This document shows positions 1 through 9,833 of a DNA stretch of 64,000 bases, piece after piece. The notes beneath the pieces were generated by a model. It had not been told where the DNA came from and ran no database searches. It saw only the letters and a program-made list of their open reading frames with translations. The stretch spans positions 6,491,501 through 6,555,500 of the forward strand of contig JAPFFF010000004.1 of NCBI GenBank assembly GCA_039105265.1, read 5' to 3'. Position numbers and translations under genes: made by a program. Every line of letters starts with the position of its first letter. The stretch's first letter is position 1. This stretch comes from Tritrichomonas musculus (lineage: Eukaryota; Parabasalia; Tritrichomonadida; Tritrichomonadidae).

Positions 1-1103
1 TGTAATCGTAGTTGTTCTTGAATGCCATTGATGATTGCTTTCAGTACCGTATAATCGTATGCTAGTACGTCAACTGTTCCACCAACTACATTAAGATCTC
101 TTTGCATCGTCATAATGTTATCAGCCCAAATGATCTTACTTGAATGAATGTTGTAGTCAGTCGTTAACGTAGAACAGTTACGTGGATCTGGTTGGACTTC
201 ATAGAATTGTTGAATGACCATTACTTCAAATGGGCTGTATGTTTCATCAGCAGTTGATGGAAGTTGTTCAAAGTACTTCTTCTCGATGTAGATATGAATG
301 TTCTTTCTCTGAGACGGTTCAATTATCTTATTTGAGTGTTTCACTTCACGTACGTACGCTAATGATTCAATCACAGGGTTATCATTCCACGTGGCTAACA
401 TACCAGCGTTAATGGCTGAACTTGGGTGTAGATCCCATTTCAATGGAGTCACGTATCCATCTATGTTAATATCAGCCATAAGATATAACATACCATCTTT
501 CTTGATTGAACTTGGTGGTCTCACATACCATTGTTGGACATCACAGTTGATATTGTTAATTATATATTGAGGAGCTTCACTTAATGTTACTTCTGCATCA
601 GCAAGATCAGTTATCGTTCCATCATTATACATGACTCGCCAGTTAGTGACGTACTTAGCAAGCTGTGTTGCGTAATTCAATTGAAGTGTGTCTTCAAAGC
701 AAGCCATCCATTTGGCCATGTAGTCAGTATGCTGAATGATTAACCCAGGTCGACCATTGTTGTTACAATAGGTAGACTGCTTAGCGAATGATAGGTTAAC
801 GACATTATTACCAGTCCATGCATTACCATCCCAGATCAGTGACCAAGTGTGACCAAATAAGTAGTCCTTGAAAACGAAGTTAGTTTGCAGCGGTATGTTA
901 TAGTCTGGGTCGATATCCCAACTCATCACGTAATACTCAGACGTTTGACTAACTGACGATGGCTTGTATAAGTACAACTGATCAGATTCCTTGAGTGATA
1001 GATACGAGTCCTTCTCTTCAGATAATGATGCGGTTACATCACTTAACAGTTTATCAATCTCATTCTTGGTGTAGATGCAATTTATATGTACAGAAGTATA
1101 TAC
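1..1103 (-). pseudogene. Fibre-like Maverick protein, piece left of the nested insertion
   Basis: Reading the minus strand gives a long protein-like stretch. It contains IYTKNEIDKLL, a short motif of the kind found in phage and viral fibre proteins. Near the left edge is a segment reading ADNIMTMQRDLN, clearly related to ADNITTMRSDLN in the proteins at 1605-5708 and 23895-24971. It continues past the window edge. Its right limit is the end of the nested element at 1104. The family has no function I can name with certainty; a surface or attachment fibre is an inference from the repeat style. Confidence 0.6.
1098..1103 (+). repeat. Left copy of 6-bp target-site duplication of nested element
   Basis: ATATAC lies directly left of the terminal repeat. 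The same six bases occur at 7340-7345, two bases beyond the right terminal repeat. A 6-bp duplication is usual for Polinton-type integrase. Confidence 0.55.
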
Positions 1104-1582
1104 CAGGACGTGTTGGCGCCCATCCTGGCTTTTTAACCAAAACACACCCAAAAAGTGCTCCCAACACCCCCAAAACAATTTTTGTTCGTAGCAAAAAGTG
1201 CCAAATCGCTTATTTTTAGCCATAATTGAAATAACGCTATTGTAATTCAAAAAGTGAAATTCAACAATGTTATTCAAAAAGTGTAATTCAAAAAGTGATA
1301 TACAAAAAGTTGAATTCATAAGTGATATACAAAAAGTGTAATTCAAAAAGTGGGATTCATAAGTGATATACAAAAAGTGGAATTCAATAAGTTGTATCAA
1401 ACAATGAAATTCAGCAATTCAATTCTATAAAGTGAAATTCAAAAAGTTGAATTCAAAAGTTTGTATTCAATGAGATGAGAAAAAAATTACGAACCATCAA
1501 ATATTTCAATGATTTGTATCAATATTTTTTACAAAAAATTCTCTCAAAAAGTTGAATTCAATAAGTTGACACAAAAAAATAT
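1104..1582 (+). repeat. Left terminal inverted repeat of nested element
   Basis: Starts CAGGACGTGTTGGCGCC and ends just after GACACAAAAAAATAT. The inner two thirds are a loose tandem array of short blocks of the kind ATTCAAAAAGTG, GATATACAAAAAGTG. The reverse complement is found at 6859-7337. Confidence 0.85.
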
Positions 1583-1604
1583 TCAAAAAAGTGAAAATGC
1601 CAAA

Positions 1605-4600
1605 TTATGATTTATTTTCTAATGCTGTCAATCTTGATTCAAAACTTGCTATCGTTTCTTTCAATTTTGTATTCTCTGCTCTCAATTCTTCAATTTCATA
1701 TTTCAAAGCAAATGTACCTTCAACATATATCTTTGCAGAGTTTAAATGCACAGCCATTTCAACTTCTCCAATTCCAGAAAACAAATTTGTCCTTTCATTC
1801 CAACAGAAACCGTCAACATCTGCTGATATAATAGTATGACATTTATGGTTATCATTATCAAAGCTATCAGTATGAAACGTTATACTAAAATCTCTATGGA
1901 CATAATCTTCAATTTCATTATTCCAAACTATAGCGTATCCTTCTAATTGTGCTCCTTCATAAAACTCTACAAATGCTGTTTCACCACTAAAATCATATAA
2001 TCCATGTGGTGGCGTTTTGTGTTCAATTGGTAAATTAACAATCGCATTTACAGACAAATCATCTTTCTGTCTATACTTTTCATCAGCTGATTTGACATAT
2101 CCAGAAAACGTATTTGTTGGAACATATTTGTTAATCACTTCAGATTTCATTACATATGGTGTTAAATCAACGGTTGGCAATTCTTCTTTCAATACATATT
2201 TGTCCAATTCATATGCCAATTCATCTTCATCAACAAATTTTTCATCGGCTTGTGAGGTGGTATATACATCATTTTTCAATGCATAATTTTCTGATAATAC
2301 GTTATTGACCTCATCAATTGTTGGGTACCCATTTTGAATTTCATAATCAATTTCACATATCTTTTGAGCTATTAATTTAAAAACTGGTTTCAATGTTTCT
2401 CTGAATTGATTACATATTTCATAAGCAGCCTCGATTGATAAAGCGGCTTCTTCAGGGTTGTCTTCTTCATCTTCGAATGTCAAATTATCCAATTGAACAT
2501 AATCTTCATTACACCAACAAATGATTGGTTCCAAATCAACAGAAATGCTCCTTACAGCGGGGTTCCCTAAGAGAATTCGTAATCTTGTCCAATTGGATTG
2601 ACCCGTTATTTTCACTTTACTCCAAATACCACGGAAGAACGAGGATAGAAATGATATACCAGAAGGCATCAATTGCATACCTATGGAAGCAACACTACCT
2701 ACAGTACCTGCAATGCCAAATGCTAAGGCTGTATAAGATATAATTTTTGTTTTCTTTAGGTCCATTTCTAAGTGTTGGGTGATTTCTCTTGTCTCGACCA
2801 TTTGAGCATTCAATACATTGACTCTATTGTTAATATCTTTCACGTCATAATCGATGACATCAACTTTATTTGTTAATACATTTAAATCACTTCTCATCGT
2901 TGTTATGTTATCTGCTGTGATAATCTTTGACGATATAATATTGAAATCAGTATACAATGTTGTAGCGGCGTTTGGATTGGGAGTTATTTCATAAAATTGT
3001 TGGTCAATTATGTATTTGAATGGGTTTGTATTTGAATCCCAGTTCACCTCATCAACAGGGTCTGTTAAATCTTTTCTGAGATATAATTCAATATTTCTTT
3101 GGTTTGTATCGCTTAATTCATCTTCCCAACGATAAGCTATTTTTTCAATTGTATCATCTTGGCCTTTCAAATCAAGATAATAATATAAACCAGTTTTTGA
3201 GTTATTATGTTTTTCTGTCGATGCTAATCTAAACGATAACCTATTGGCAACATCACAATTGGGAGCAACCAAATCCATGTAAAGTAAATCAATGTCTTCT
3301 AATGTCAACGCGCTTTCTTTTGATTTTTCCAAAACGCCACAGAATCCCATCCAATCATAAGTCTTATCTTGGGTGTATGATAAACCTCTCGAATCTAATG
3401 ATTGTAAACCAATACTTCTAATCCATAAACCGTATTCATGAGCATCTTTTAACGAACCATCTTTAAATAATATATAATCTTTCTTAGAACAATTTGTATA
3501 GAATTGAGACATATAACCTTGATTTTCTATTTCATTGCCTTCGATAAATTTCAAATTCCATTCACTTTTCTTAATCATAACCATGGCACCTTGTTCACCC
3601 TCATCACTTTTATGTTCAGCTCTTGCATTACATTTATTCAATATTTTAACATTTGATTTACCTTGGAGGTTCTTTCCAATCCAATAACCTTTATTCGCAT
3701 GAGTTCCATCCGCATTCCAAATCATATGCCAAGAATTACCAAAACAATGCTCAGTGAATTTGAATTCTAAATTATCAGGTATATGATATTCATTATCTGG
3801 TGGGATTTCAAACACCATCTTATAGTAATCTTTATCTCCAACGGTTTCTTCGGTTATGACATCTGGCTTATAAAAATAACGAACATCCGATTCATGTAAT
3901 TTGAGAGCATTTTTGGCATCAATGATATCACATTTTATCGTTGGTTTCTTTGCCACCAACGAGTCTTGAGGTAATAAATACATGATTGATAATTCACCAT
4001 TCGTCCATAAGGTGAAAGGATTGAAGCCCAATTTTGAATCAAACGCAATATTTATACCTTCAAATATTTGAGAGTGATTGACTCCACAACCAGCCTCACT
4101 CCACGTTATCAATGGGCTATATATCTTATTGTCTTTGGCATATATGTAGAATTCTTTGATATATGTTCCATCCACATCGTAAACAACATTCTTTCTCAAA
4201 ATGATTTTGAATATGTTTGTTTTTTCTATGATTGCATTGATTTTATTCAATAAGTTCTCTGGAATATTGACAATATACAAAATGTGGTATAACGTCGTTG
4301 AGCTCTCAAAAGGTTCATATTGAATGTTCTCATTTTTGACAGTGAAATAATCGTATCCATCCACTTCTTCAAATTCATCAGCGACCTCCAAAAGATTTGG
4401 CCCTGTTTGTTTCCCTTCACTGATACTCTTTGCTAATATCAATAATGGTAGTTTCATTGAGTGCCTCATTCTATTACAAATATCAATTACAGTAGCTGCA
4501 CTTAGCACAGCCTTTTCAGAGTTCACCCAATTGTTTTTATATTTGGTTGGGTCATCTAAACGGGTATATTTTGTATTGCACCATTTAATTAAAGTATTCA

Positions 4601-5708
4601 ATATATTTTTTTCATCATTTTTTTCTTCAAGAATTGTCGCACTCTCTCTAACATGAACGATTGAACTCACCCAAGGCGGCATTTGAGCTCCTGGAAATTC
4701 ATCTTCAATTATTCTTGTTAAATCATTTAATCTCTCAAATATCAAATCACACATCTCTGTATCACCATCATATATATCAAAATCCATAACCAAATCACGA
4801 TATTGATTCCAATAATCATTTAATCTATTTGATTCGGACCCAACACTTGAAATAATTCTTTGCATTGAGCCAGCATTTTCTGTTCGAATCATTGATGTTG
4901 TAGCTTCTGGATAAAGAGATTGTAAATCTTCTAATGATGAAGATGATGATACATCAATATTATCATATATAGCTTTTGTACCAAAATCGATTCCCATAGC
5001 AGCAACAACAAGTCCTCCTACTTCAGATATTAAACCAATTAATCCAAAAACCAATTTAATCTTATTGGCTAAATGTATTGCATCCAATTCTGCTCTTATA
5101 TGTTGAGTAATTTGTTGTTGTGTAATCATGTCTTTTTGTAATTTTATCACTATGTAAGTTAAATTGTCAAAATCATATTCCATAACATCGAAATTGTTTG
5201 TCAATAAATTTACATCACTTCTCATCGTTGTTATATTATCTGCAGTGATTATTTTAGAAGATGTGATGTTGTAATCTGTGTATAATGTTGTTGCTGCCTC
5301 TGGATAAGGCGAAATTTTATTATATTGAAGTTGAATTATATATCTGAACGGATTCATTGTTCCATCCCAATTAATTTCATCGATAGGGTCTGTCATTGTT
5401 TTTCTCAAATATAATTCAATATCTTTAGAAGATTCATTAATATGACACGATGACCAAATAACTCTAGGACGTTCAATAGTATCACACTCACCAATTAAAT
5501 CAATATATGCTTCATCATAAGCAATTGCTTTATGATATTCTGGCACTATTTTGAAAGTTAATCTGGTTGGTTCAATTGAACCTGGTACATACATTTCTAA
5601 ATATATTTTCGCAATGGAGTTCATGTATAATGTATTATATAAATGATTATCTGCCCTTAAATATACTTTCATAACATCATAACCAGGTTCAATTCGAAGG
5701 CAAGACAT
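1605..5708 (-). CDS. Giant fibre-like protein of the nested element (1367 aa, internally duplicated)
   Basis: This is a member of the same fibre-like family as the pieces at 1-1103 and 23895-24971. It contains two copies of a module: residues about 97-230 and about 860-990 share IELYLRK, DPxDExNWD, NPF(R/K)YII, AATTLYTD and SSKIITADNITTMRSD. Each copy is followed by a heptad-like stretch and a hydrophobic Gly/Ala/Ile segment (about residues 215-245 and 985-1015) that could be membrane-active. The C-terminal part has a run resembling fibre trimer repeats (YTTSQADEKFVDEDELAYELDKY) and ends in a coiled coil with ENTKLKETIASFESRLTALE. The gene lies immediately inside the left terminal repeat and points towards it. 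Function is not established; a surface or attachment fibre is inferred. Confidence 0.6.
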   Translation of the reverse strand: MSCLRIEPGYDVMKVYLRADNHLYNTLYMNSIAKIYLEMYVPGSIEPTRLTFKIVPEYHKAIAYDEAYIDLIGECDTIERPRVIWSSCHINESSKDIELYLRKTMTDPIDEINWDGTMNPFRYIIQLQYNKISPYPEAATTLYTDYNITSSKIITADNITTMRSDVNLLTNNFDVMEYDFDNLTYIVIKLQKDMITQQQITQHIRAELDAIHLANKIKLVFGLIGLISEVGGLVVAAMGIDFGTKAIYDNIDVSSSSSLEDLQSLYPEATTSMIRTENAGSMQRIISSVGSESNRLNDYWNQYRDLVMDFDIYDGDTEMCDLIFERLNDLTRIIEDEFPGAQMPPWVSSIVHVRESATILEEKNDEKNILNTLIKWCNTKYTRLDDPTKYKNNWVNSEKAVLSAATVIDICNRMRHSMKLPLLILAKSISEGKQTGPNLLEVADEFEEVDGYDYFTVKNENIQYEPFESSTTLYHILYIVNIPENLLNKINAIIEKTNIFKIILRKNVVYDVDGTYIKEFYIYAKDNKIYSPLITWSEAGCGVNHSQIFEGINIAFDSKLGFNPFTLWTNGELSIMYLLPQDSLVAKKPTIKCDIIDAKNALKLHESDVRYFYKPDVITEETVGDKDYYKMVFEIPPDNEYHIPDNLEFKFTEHCFGNSWHMIWNADGTHANKGYWIGKNLQGKSNVKILNKCNARAEHKSDEGEQGAMVMIKKSEWNLKFIEGNEIENQGYMSQFYTNCSKKDYILFKDGSLKDAHEYGLWIRSIGLQSLDSRGLSYTQDKTYDWMGFCGVLEKSKESALTLEDIDLLYMDLVAPNCDVANRLSFRLASTEKHNNSKTGLYYYLDLKGQDDTIEKIAYRWEDELSDTNQRNIELYLRKDLTDPVDEVNWDSNTNPFKYIIDQQFYEITPNPNAATTLYTDFNIISSKIITADNITTMRSDLNVLTNKVDVIDYDVKDINNRVNVLNAQMVETREITQHLEMDLKKTKIISYTALAFGIAGTVGSVASIGMQLMPSGISFLSSFFRGIWSKVKITGQSNWTRLRILLGNPAVRSISVDLEPIICWCNEDYVQLDNLTFEDEEDNPEEAALSIEAAYEICNQFRETLKPVFKLIAQKICEIDYEIQNGYPTIDEVNNVLSENYALKNDVYTTSQADEKFVDEDELAYELDKYVLKEELPTVDLTPYVMKSEVINKYVPTNTFSGYVKSADEKYRQKDDLSVNAIVNLPIEHKTPPHGLYDFSGETAFVEFYEGAQLEGYAIVWNNEIEDYVHRDFSITFHTDSFDNDNHKCHTIISADVDGFCWNERTNLFSGIGEVEMAVHLNSAKIYVEGTFALKYEIEELRAENTKLKETIASFESRLTALENKS

Positions 5709-5912
5709 AAAGATATTTGGAATGACACATCAGGGAGAAGAACCGGATTTATTGTTGATTGGTCATCCGATGATGTTGATAAATTTGAAGATAAAAAATA
5801 TAAAATCCATCTCAAGATAGACCTCAGAAGATTTCTTCCATTATCCAACATTAAAAATCTCCCAGCTTTTGCTGGCAAAATAGAATTACGATTATATTTC
5901 TCGTGTGCTGGT

Positions 5913-6842
5913 ATGGTCTATTGTCCCATGAGCCCTGGAATTAATTTCCAAAATAATCATGGATTAAATTATAAATATGCTATGGGAGATATCACAAATG
6001 AATTTACACCAATCGGAGAGAAGATTAAAATGATAACAGCTAAAGCAACCACATCAAATGCAACTACTAAAATCGAAGAAACAACATTTACAATAGAAGA
6101 AAGAAAATACCAAGTAGCAGAATATTCAACCACAGAATGCTCGTCAATTATTCCATGCTTTGGCATTGAAGATAATATTTATAGCGCACTTGTTCAAAGG
6201 TATGCTGACCCAACACATCCTTTAACATTTCCTACTCAAACCATTTCTGTTTATACAACAACGAACACATTAAAGAATCCCAATGACAAAGCCACGTGTA
6301 CAATCACTCCAAGGTTTGTTGATTCTATCTTTTGTTTGTTCCCAATTAAACACACTCATCATACATATTTCAAAAATCCTTTGTTCAAATCGTTCCAATT
6401 AAATTGTGGTGGCTATGGAAACCTTCCAGCCAAATCGTTTGGCACAACAGATGAGTATCCTGAGTTTCTTGAGTATTGTCAGAACGCTATGAATAAGAAT
6501 GGAGAGCAAAGTGGATTTAATAAAGAGGTGGTTGCATCATTAACTAACAGTGATAAATTTTCACAATCAATTGGAAATTATTCCAGGGATAGAACATCAT
6601 TCTTCATTGGTCTTCCAACAGAAACAGATAACACATACCAGCAAGGGCTTACATCTTTGTCTCCAATTAATTTCGAAATCATTGTCTCACAAGAAACAGG
6701 TAAGGACACTTATGCTGAAAATGTAAAGACTCCACCGCTGATATGCTTGCTGTTTGATTCATCGATATCAATATTGGTTCAACCAAATGGTATGCCACCC
6801 CTTGTTCGTCTCGGCAACTATGATCTCACAAGTCGCGAGTAA
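5913..6842 (+). pseudogene. Major-capsid-like piece of the nested element
   Basis: The protein (309 residues from the first Met) reads like the C-terminal part of a double jelly-roll major capsid protein. It is rich in beta-strand-type segments and closes with PPLICLLFDSSISIL and a short polar tail. It ends 16 bp before the right terminal repeat and is divergent to the fibre-like gene. The similarity call is from general pattern, not from a database search. Only part of a capsid gene is represented. Confidence 0.5.
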
Positions 6843-6858
6843 TTTAACCCGAATTCAT

Positions 6859-7337
6859 ATATTTTTTTGTGTCAACTTATTGAATTCAACTTTTTGAGAG
6901 AATTTTTTGTAAAAAATATTGATACAAATCATTGAAATATTTGATGGTTCGTAATTTTTTTCTCATCTCATTGAATACAAACTTTTGAATTCAACTTTTT
7001 GAATTTCACTTTATAGAATTGAATTGCTGAATTTCATTGTTTGATACAACTTATTGAATTCCACTTTTTGTATATCACTTATGAATCCCACTTTTTGAAT
7101 TACACTTTTTGTATATCACTTATGAATTCAACTTTTTGTATATCACTTTTTGAATTACACTTTTTGAATAACATTGTTGAATTTCACTTTTTGAATTACA
7201 ATAGCGTTATTTCAATTATGGCTAAAAATAAGCGATTTGGCACTTTTTGCTACGAACAAAAATTGTTTTGGGGGTGTTGGGAGCACTTTTTGGGTGTGTT
7301 TTGGTTAAAAAGCCAGGATGGGCGCCAACACGTCCTG
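6859..7337 (-). repeat. Right terminal inverted repeat of nested element
   Basis: Reverse complement of 1104-1582, ending GGCGCCAACACGTCCTG. A short 141-residue reading frame across it is a by-product of the repeat array, not a gene. Confidence 0.85.
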
Positions 7338-7462
7338 CCATATACTACTTGTACGTCATCTGTTGAACCATTATGTGTTATCTTAAGCTCACCATTTTTA
7401 GGCTTGATTTTATATCCATTATTCTTAAGTGATAACGCATGTACAGCTAGTGGTGTGATCAT
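7338..7462 (-). pseudogene. Fibre-like Maverick protein, piece right of the nested insertion
   Basis: The minus strand from the Met at 7462 reads MITPLAVHALSLKNNGYKIK and runs straight into the right end of the nested element. It belongs to the outer Maverick and marks the gene into which the smaller element inserted. The start codon is only 14 bp from the start of the divergent penton-like gene at 7477. Confidence 0.5.
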
Positions 7463-7476
7463 TTAATGAGAGTAAA

Positions 7477-8205
7477 ATGCTATTATCATTACAGAGTACC
7501 AGACCGCAGTTCAATCACTTACAAACCAATATACAAATACCGTGGAATTGTGAGTACATAAAATATCATGTTGCGTCAATAAACACTAAGAATATTTTGA
7601 TAACATCTCGTGATGATGTGATTGAATTTGAGTGGGATAATGGTAGGCATGTAATCGAATGTGATGACACATATGAGGTTGATAAGAATTACATTGAACA
7701 ATTGCTAACTTACAGTAATCATGCTTGCTTTCAAATCAGGTGGTTGATTAACGGTAGGATTGAATACACACCGTTAGTGGATGGATTTAAGTTCACACAC
7801 ATATCACATCGACTTGCGTTGGTAACTGGGTTGTATAATGTGAAGCTTAATGAAGTGCTTCCGAGAGGTGAGCCATTTATAGGTGAGATACCAATAGTTG
7901 ACTATGCTAATAAGCTATATCTTGTATCAAAGCAAGGTCAAGCAATACAATCAAACATAGGTAATATTGAATACACACCATCAGTTATCGCTAGCATTGA
8001 TCACGTAATAGGACAGGGTATTCCTATCATGCAGAATTTTGAGACATATGGCAAGCCAATCAAAAATGTTGTTAACATTGATTCATTTAAACAGATTGAA
8101 TTAGAGTTGGTTGACTTTCAATACCAGCCTGTGCTTTTACAGAGTCCTATGTTTGTTGTAATTAAAGTGAAGCCAGTTAAACCACCTCATATGAAGCTAA
8201 CTTAA
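7477..8205 (+). CDS. Penton-like minor capsid protein of the outer Maverick (242 aa)
   Basis: A complete reading frame of 242 residues with no signal peptide or membrane segment. The strand-rich C-terminal half ends IELELVDFQYQPVLLQSPMF, then VVIKVKP. This form (a strand ending in a hydrophobic V-x-V-x-P tail) recalls single jelly-roll penton proteins of Polintons. Length also suits a penton. It is convergent with the polymerase piece at 8349-8957, with a large hairpin between them. The assignment is by analogy; another conserved Maverick structural protein is possible. Confidence 0.45.
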   Translation: MLLSLQSTRPQFNHLQTNIQIPWNCEYIKYHVASINTKNILITSRDDVIEFEWDNGRHVIECDDTYEVDKNYIEQLLTYSNHACFQIRWLINGRIEYTPLVDGFKFTHISHRLALVTGLYNVKLNEVLPRGEPFIGEIPIVDYANKLYLVSKQGQAIQSNIGNIEYTPSVIASIDHVIGQGIPIMQNFETYGKPIKNVVNIDSFKQIELELVDFQYQPVLLQSPMFVVIKVKPVKPPHMKLT

Positions 8206-8220
8206 AATGAAGTTGAAATA

Positions 8221-8339
8221 AAAATTATTTTTCATTACTCATGTTTAATTTCATTGCGCGTAATTAGCTAGCTGAATTAATTGTATGTGTATTCGAATAC
8301 GCGCAATGAAATTAAACATGAGTAATGAAAAATAATTTT
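8221..8339. terminator. Perfect 42-bp inverted repeat between convergent Maverick genes
   Basis: Arms 8221-8262 and 8298-8339 are exact reverse complements, separated by a 35-bp loop. A third, partial copy of the same sequence (ACTCATGTTT...CATTGCGCGTAAT) follows at about 8340-8362 and forms the last codons of the polymerase piece. The site lies between the 3' ends of two convergent genes, so a bidirectional transcript end or a replication-related structure is the simplest reading. Confidence 0.6.
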
Positions 8340-8348
8340 ACTCATGTT

Positions 8349-8957
8349 TCATTGCGCGTAATCTTGTGCAAGTTCATCTAATGTCATGTCATCAATATGT
8401 TCATCACGGTATTGGTCTTTAAATTCATCGAATGGTATCACCTTACGTTTGAGGTTAGCTTCAGTATAAAGTTTATATGGCATGATTTCTTTATGACATG
8501 TGAGGTTGAACATATTACCGAACTGTGATAGTGGTGCTGGTATGAGTGAGTAACTGTTACGGAATGTTAAACTTTTGATTCTCTCTTCATATTCACCTGT
8601 ACGTTTGTTGTATATCGTTATAGGTCGTTCCATAACTACTTGCAAGAGTGTACCAGTACGTTGAGTAACGTGAACATTCCAACCCGGTTCATTGATGAAG
8701 AAGCAAGCGTCATACTTAAGGTTGTGGAAGTAAGTTAATGTATGGTTGCTTAGATCAGCTAAGAAGCGCTTTGCAATGTCATCACCAGTGTAATCGATAA
8801 AACCTCTACCATCAAACCTACAACACAAGTATGGACGGTGTGGTGATACAGTTACGTCTGTCTCAAAGTCAGCGTAGTAAACCCTTGTCCATGGTGTAAT
8901 ACGTTTGGCTTTGGATTCTTCTTCTTGGCAACATAACGTTTCCGTGGTTGATGCCAT
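8349..8957 (-). pseudogene. Maverick DNA polymerase B, exonuclease portion
   Basis: The 202-residue protein matches the start of protein-primed type B polymerases. It has an Exo I-like motif YADFETD (about residue 28) with the Asp-x-Glu metal ligands, and an Exo II-like motif YFHNLKYDACFF (about residues 75-86) with the Asn and Asp. The polymerase motifs (such as DTDS) are not represented, so only a part of the gene, normally over 1000 residues, is here. It reads away from the element's right end. Confidence 0.75.
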
Positions 8958-9341
8958 GATAACATAGTATGATTATCTCGTCGTATTCTGCGTTGTAATA
9001 TGTATAGGCTTCATTTGTGTGGTGAGAAAAATGGTATGCTAAAATAATTAGGGTGTGGTATTAGGATTTAAATTGATGGCTACAACTTGATGACGTGACG
9101 TGAGATCTATGTGAGGTGATACATTGAGTGAGATGATGCGTTGAGTGAGGTGTTAAGTGATGCGTTGAGTGATGCATTAAGTGATGCATTAAGTGATGAG
9201 TTAAGTGAGGTGTTGACGTGAGTTCAACGTGAGGTGATGCGTTAAGTTGTTAACTTGGGTTTTGACGTGAGTTGTTGCGTTAAGAGGGGGGTGTTACAAC
9301 TTTAAGCAGGGTGAAGTGGCGAAGCTACGAAACCCTGCTTA
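8958..9341. repeat. Terminal region of the outer Maverick with GTGATGCGTTAAGTGA-type short repeats
   Basis: Non-coding, G- and T-rich on the plus strand. About 9115-9290 repeats blocks such as GTGAGGTG, GTGATGCGTT, AAGTGATGCATT. It closes with a 10-bp stem (TAAGCAGGGT at 9303-9312 and ACCCTGCTTA at 9332-9341). This short-repeat style resembles Maverick terminal repeats, but the other end is outside the window. Confidence 0.5.
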
Positions 9342-9351
9342 GGTATTGTAG

Positions 9352-9371
9352 TATATATATATATATATATA
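9352..9371. repeat. (TA)n microsatellite
   Basis: A run of about ten TA dinucleotides directly after the Maverick end. Confidence 0.9.
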
Positions 9372-9432
9372 AAAATGGAAATAATGAAAAAAAACGTTAA
9401 GATCACTTAACTTTGCTACCTATTATCTTGAA

Positions 9433-9833
9433 TACTTCATAATATCAGAAGGCAAAGAAAAATTTCTTCGAGGTATTGTTTACGTTGTTGGTTTATATTT
9501 TAATCCAGGCCAAGTTTCAGTTACTAAATTTGATGTAGATTCTGTTAATTATGATATAAATACTATATCAAATATTTTACGATGCATTTTAAACTTGAAA
9601 TTTCAAGATTGGTTACTGCATCAGATATTGCCCATAAATACAATCTGAAAGTTCTTTTTAATCCGTGGAAAATGGGTGCCGATAAAGAAACAACTATTAA
9701 ATATATGATTGAAGCCTCAAAATCAGCAGAAATTCTTCGAAAAAAAGGAGTTGATATAATATTTGTTGCAGGATGTGAATATACTCTTTTCTCTAAAGGA
9801 GTTTATCCAGGAGAAACACTCAACGATCGATAA
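9433..9833 (+). pseudogene. Broken bacterial-type gene (TIM-barrel-like family often labelled abortive-infection protein)
   Basis: Two overlapping plus-strand frames carry pieces of one protein. Frame 1 (9433 to about 9599) reads EGKEKFLRGIVYVVGLYFNP followed by GQVSVTKFDVDSVNYDI...ILRC. Frame 2 (from about 9590 to 9833) reads ISRLVTASDIAHKYNLKVLF, NPWKM and VAGCEYTLFSKGVYPGETL. This order (RG-x-Y-D-x-G, then a start-to-end Asp-rich strand, then GCE-x-T/S-LF-x-x-G-x-x-PG-x-T) is what I recall from a bacterial family annotated as abortive infection protein. A frameshift near 9585-9600 separates the halves, and the C-terminal part of the barrel is missing after the stop at 9831. It is a decayed, probably laterally acquired gene, not a working defence gene. 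The family name is from memory. Confidence 0.5.

Larger units (their letters stand above)
1104..7337. mobile_element. Nested short Polinton-like element, about 6.2 kb
   Basis: The element is bounded by inverted repeats of 479 bp (1104-1582 and 6859-7337) that look almost identical, and by a 6-bp ATATAC duplication. It carries a very large fibre-like protein on the minus strand (1605-5708) and a capsid-like piece on the plus strand (5913-6842). No integrase, polymerase, ATPase or protease is seen, so it is far shorter than whole Mavericks and looks like a non-autonomous derivative; it is incomplete as a virus-like element. The near-identity of its ends suggests a fairly young insertion, younger than the Maverick it sits in. 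Confidence 0.7.
1..9341. mobile_element. Polinton/Maverick fossil (right part; runs off the left edge)
   Basis: Family call rests on three kinds of coding piece seen here: a fibre-like protein family (also present at 1605-5708 and 23895-24971), a penton-like capsid protein (7477-8205) and the exonuclease part of a protein-primed type DNA polymerase B (8349-8957). The right boundary is placed at the hairpin and the sharp drop in base composition near 9341. The left end is outside the window, so overall length and terminal repeats cannot be judged. The element is broken: a second virus-like element (1104-7337) sits inside its fibre-like gene and the polymerase is represented only in part. It is older than the element nested in it. 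Such elements are abundant in trichomonad genomes (established knowledge). Confidence 0.75.

Noticed and set aside
1591-2743. Plus-strand frames opposite the fibre-like gene
   Set aside because: They are antisense shadows of the 1367-residue frame, with low-complexity composition.
7041-7466. A 141-residue frame
   Set aside because: It lies across the right terminal inverted repeat of the nested element and reads its short-block array.
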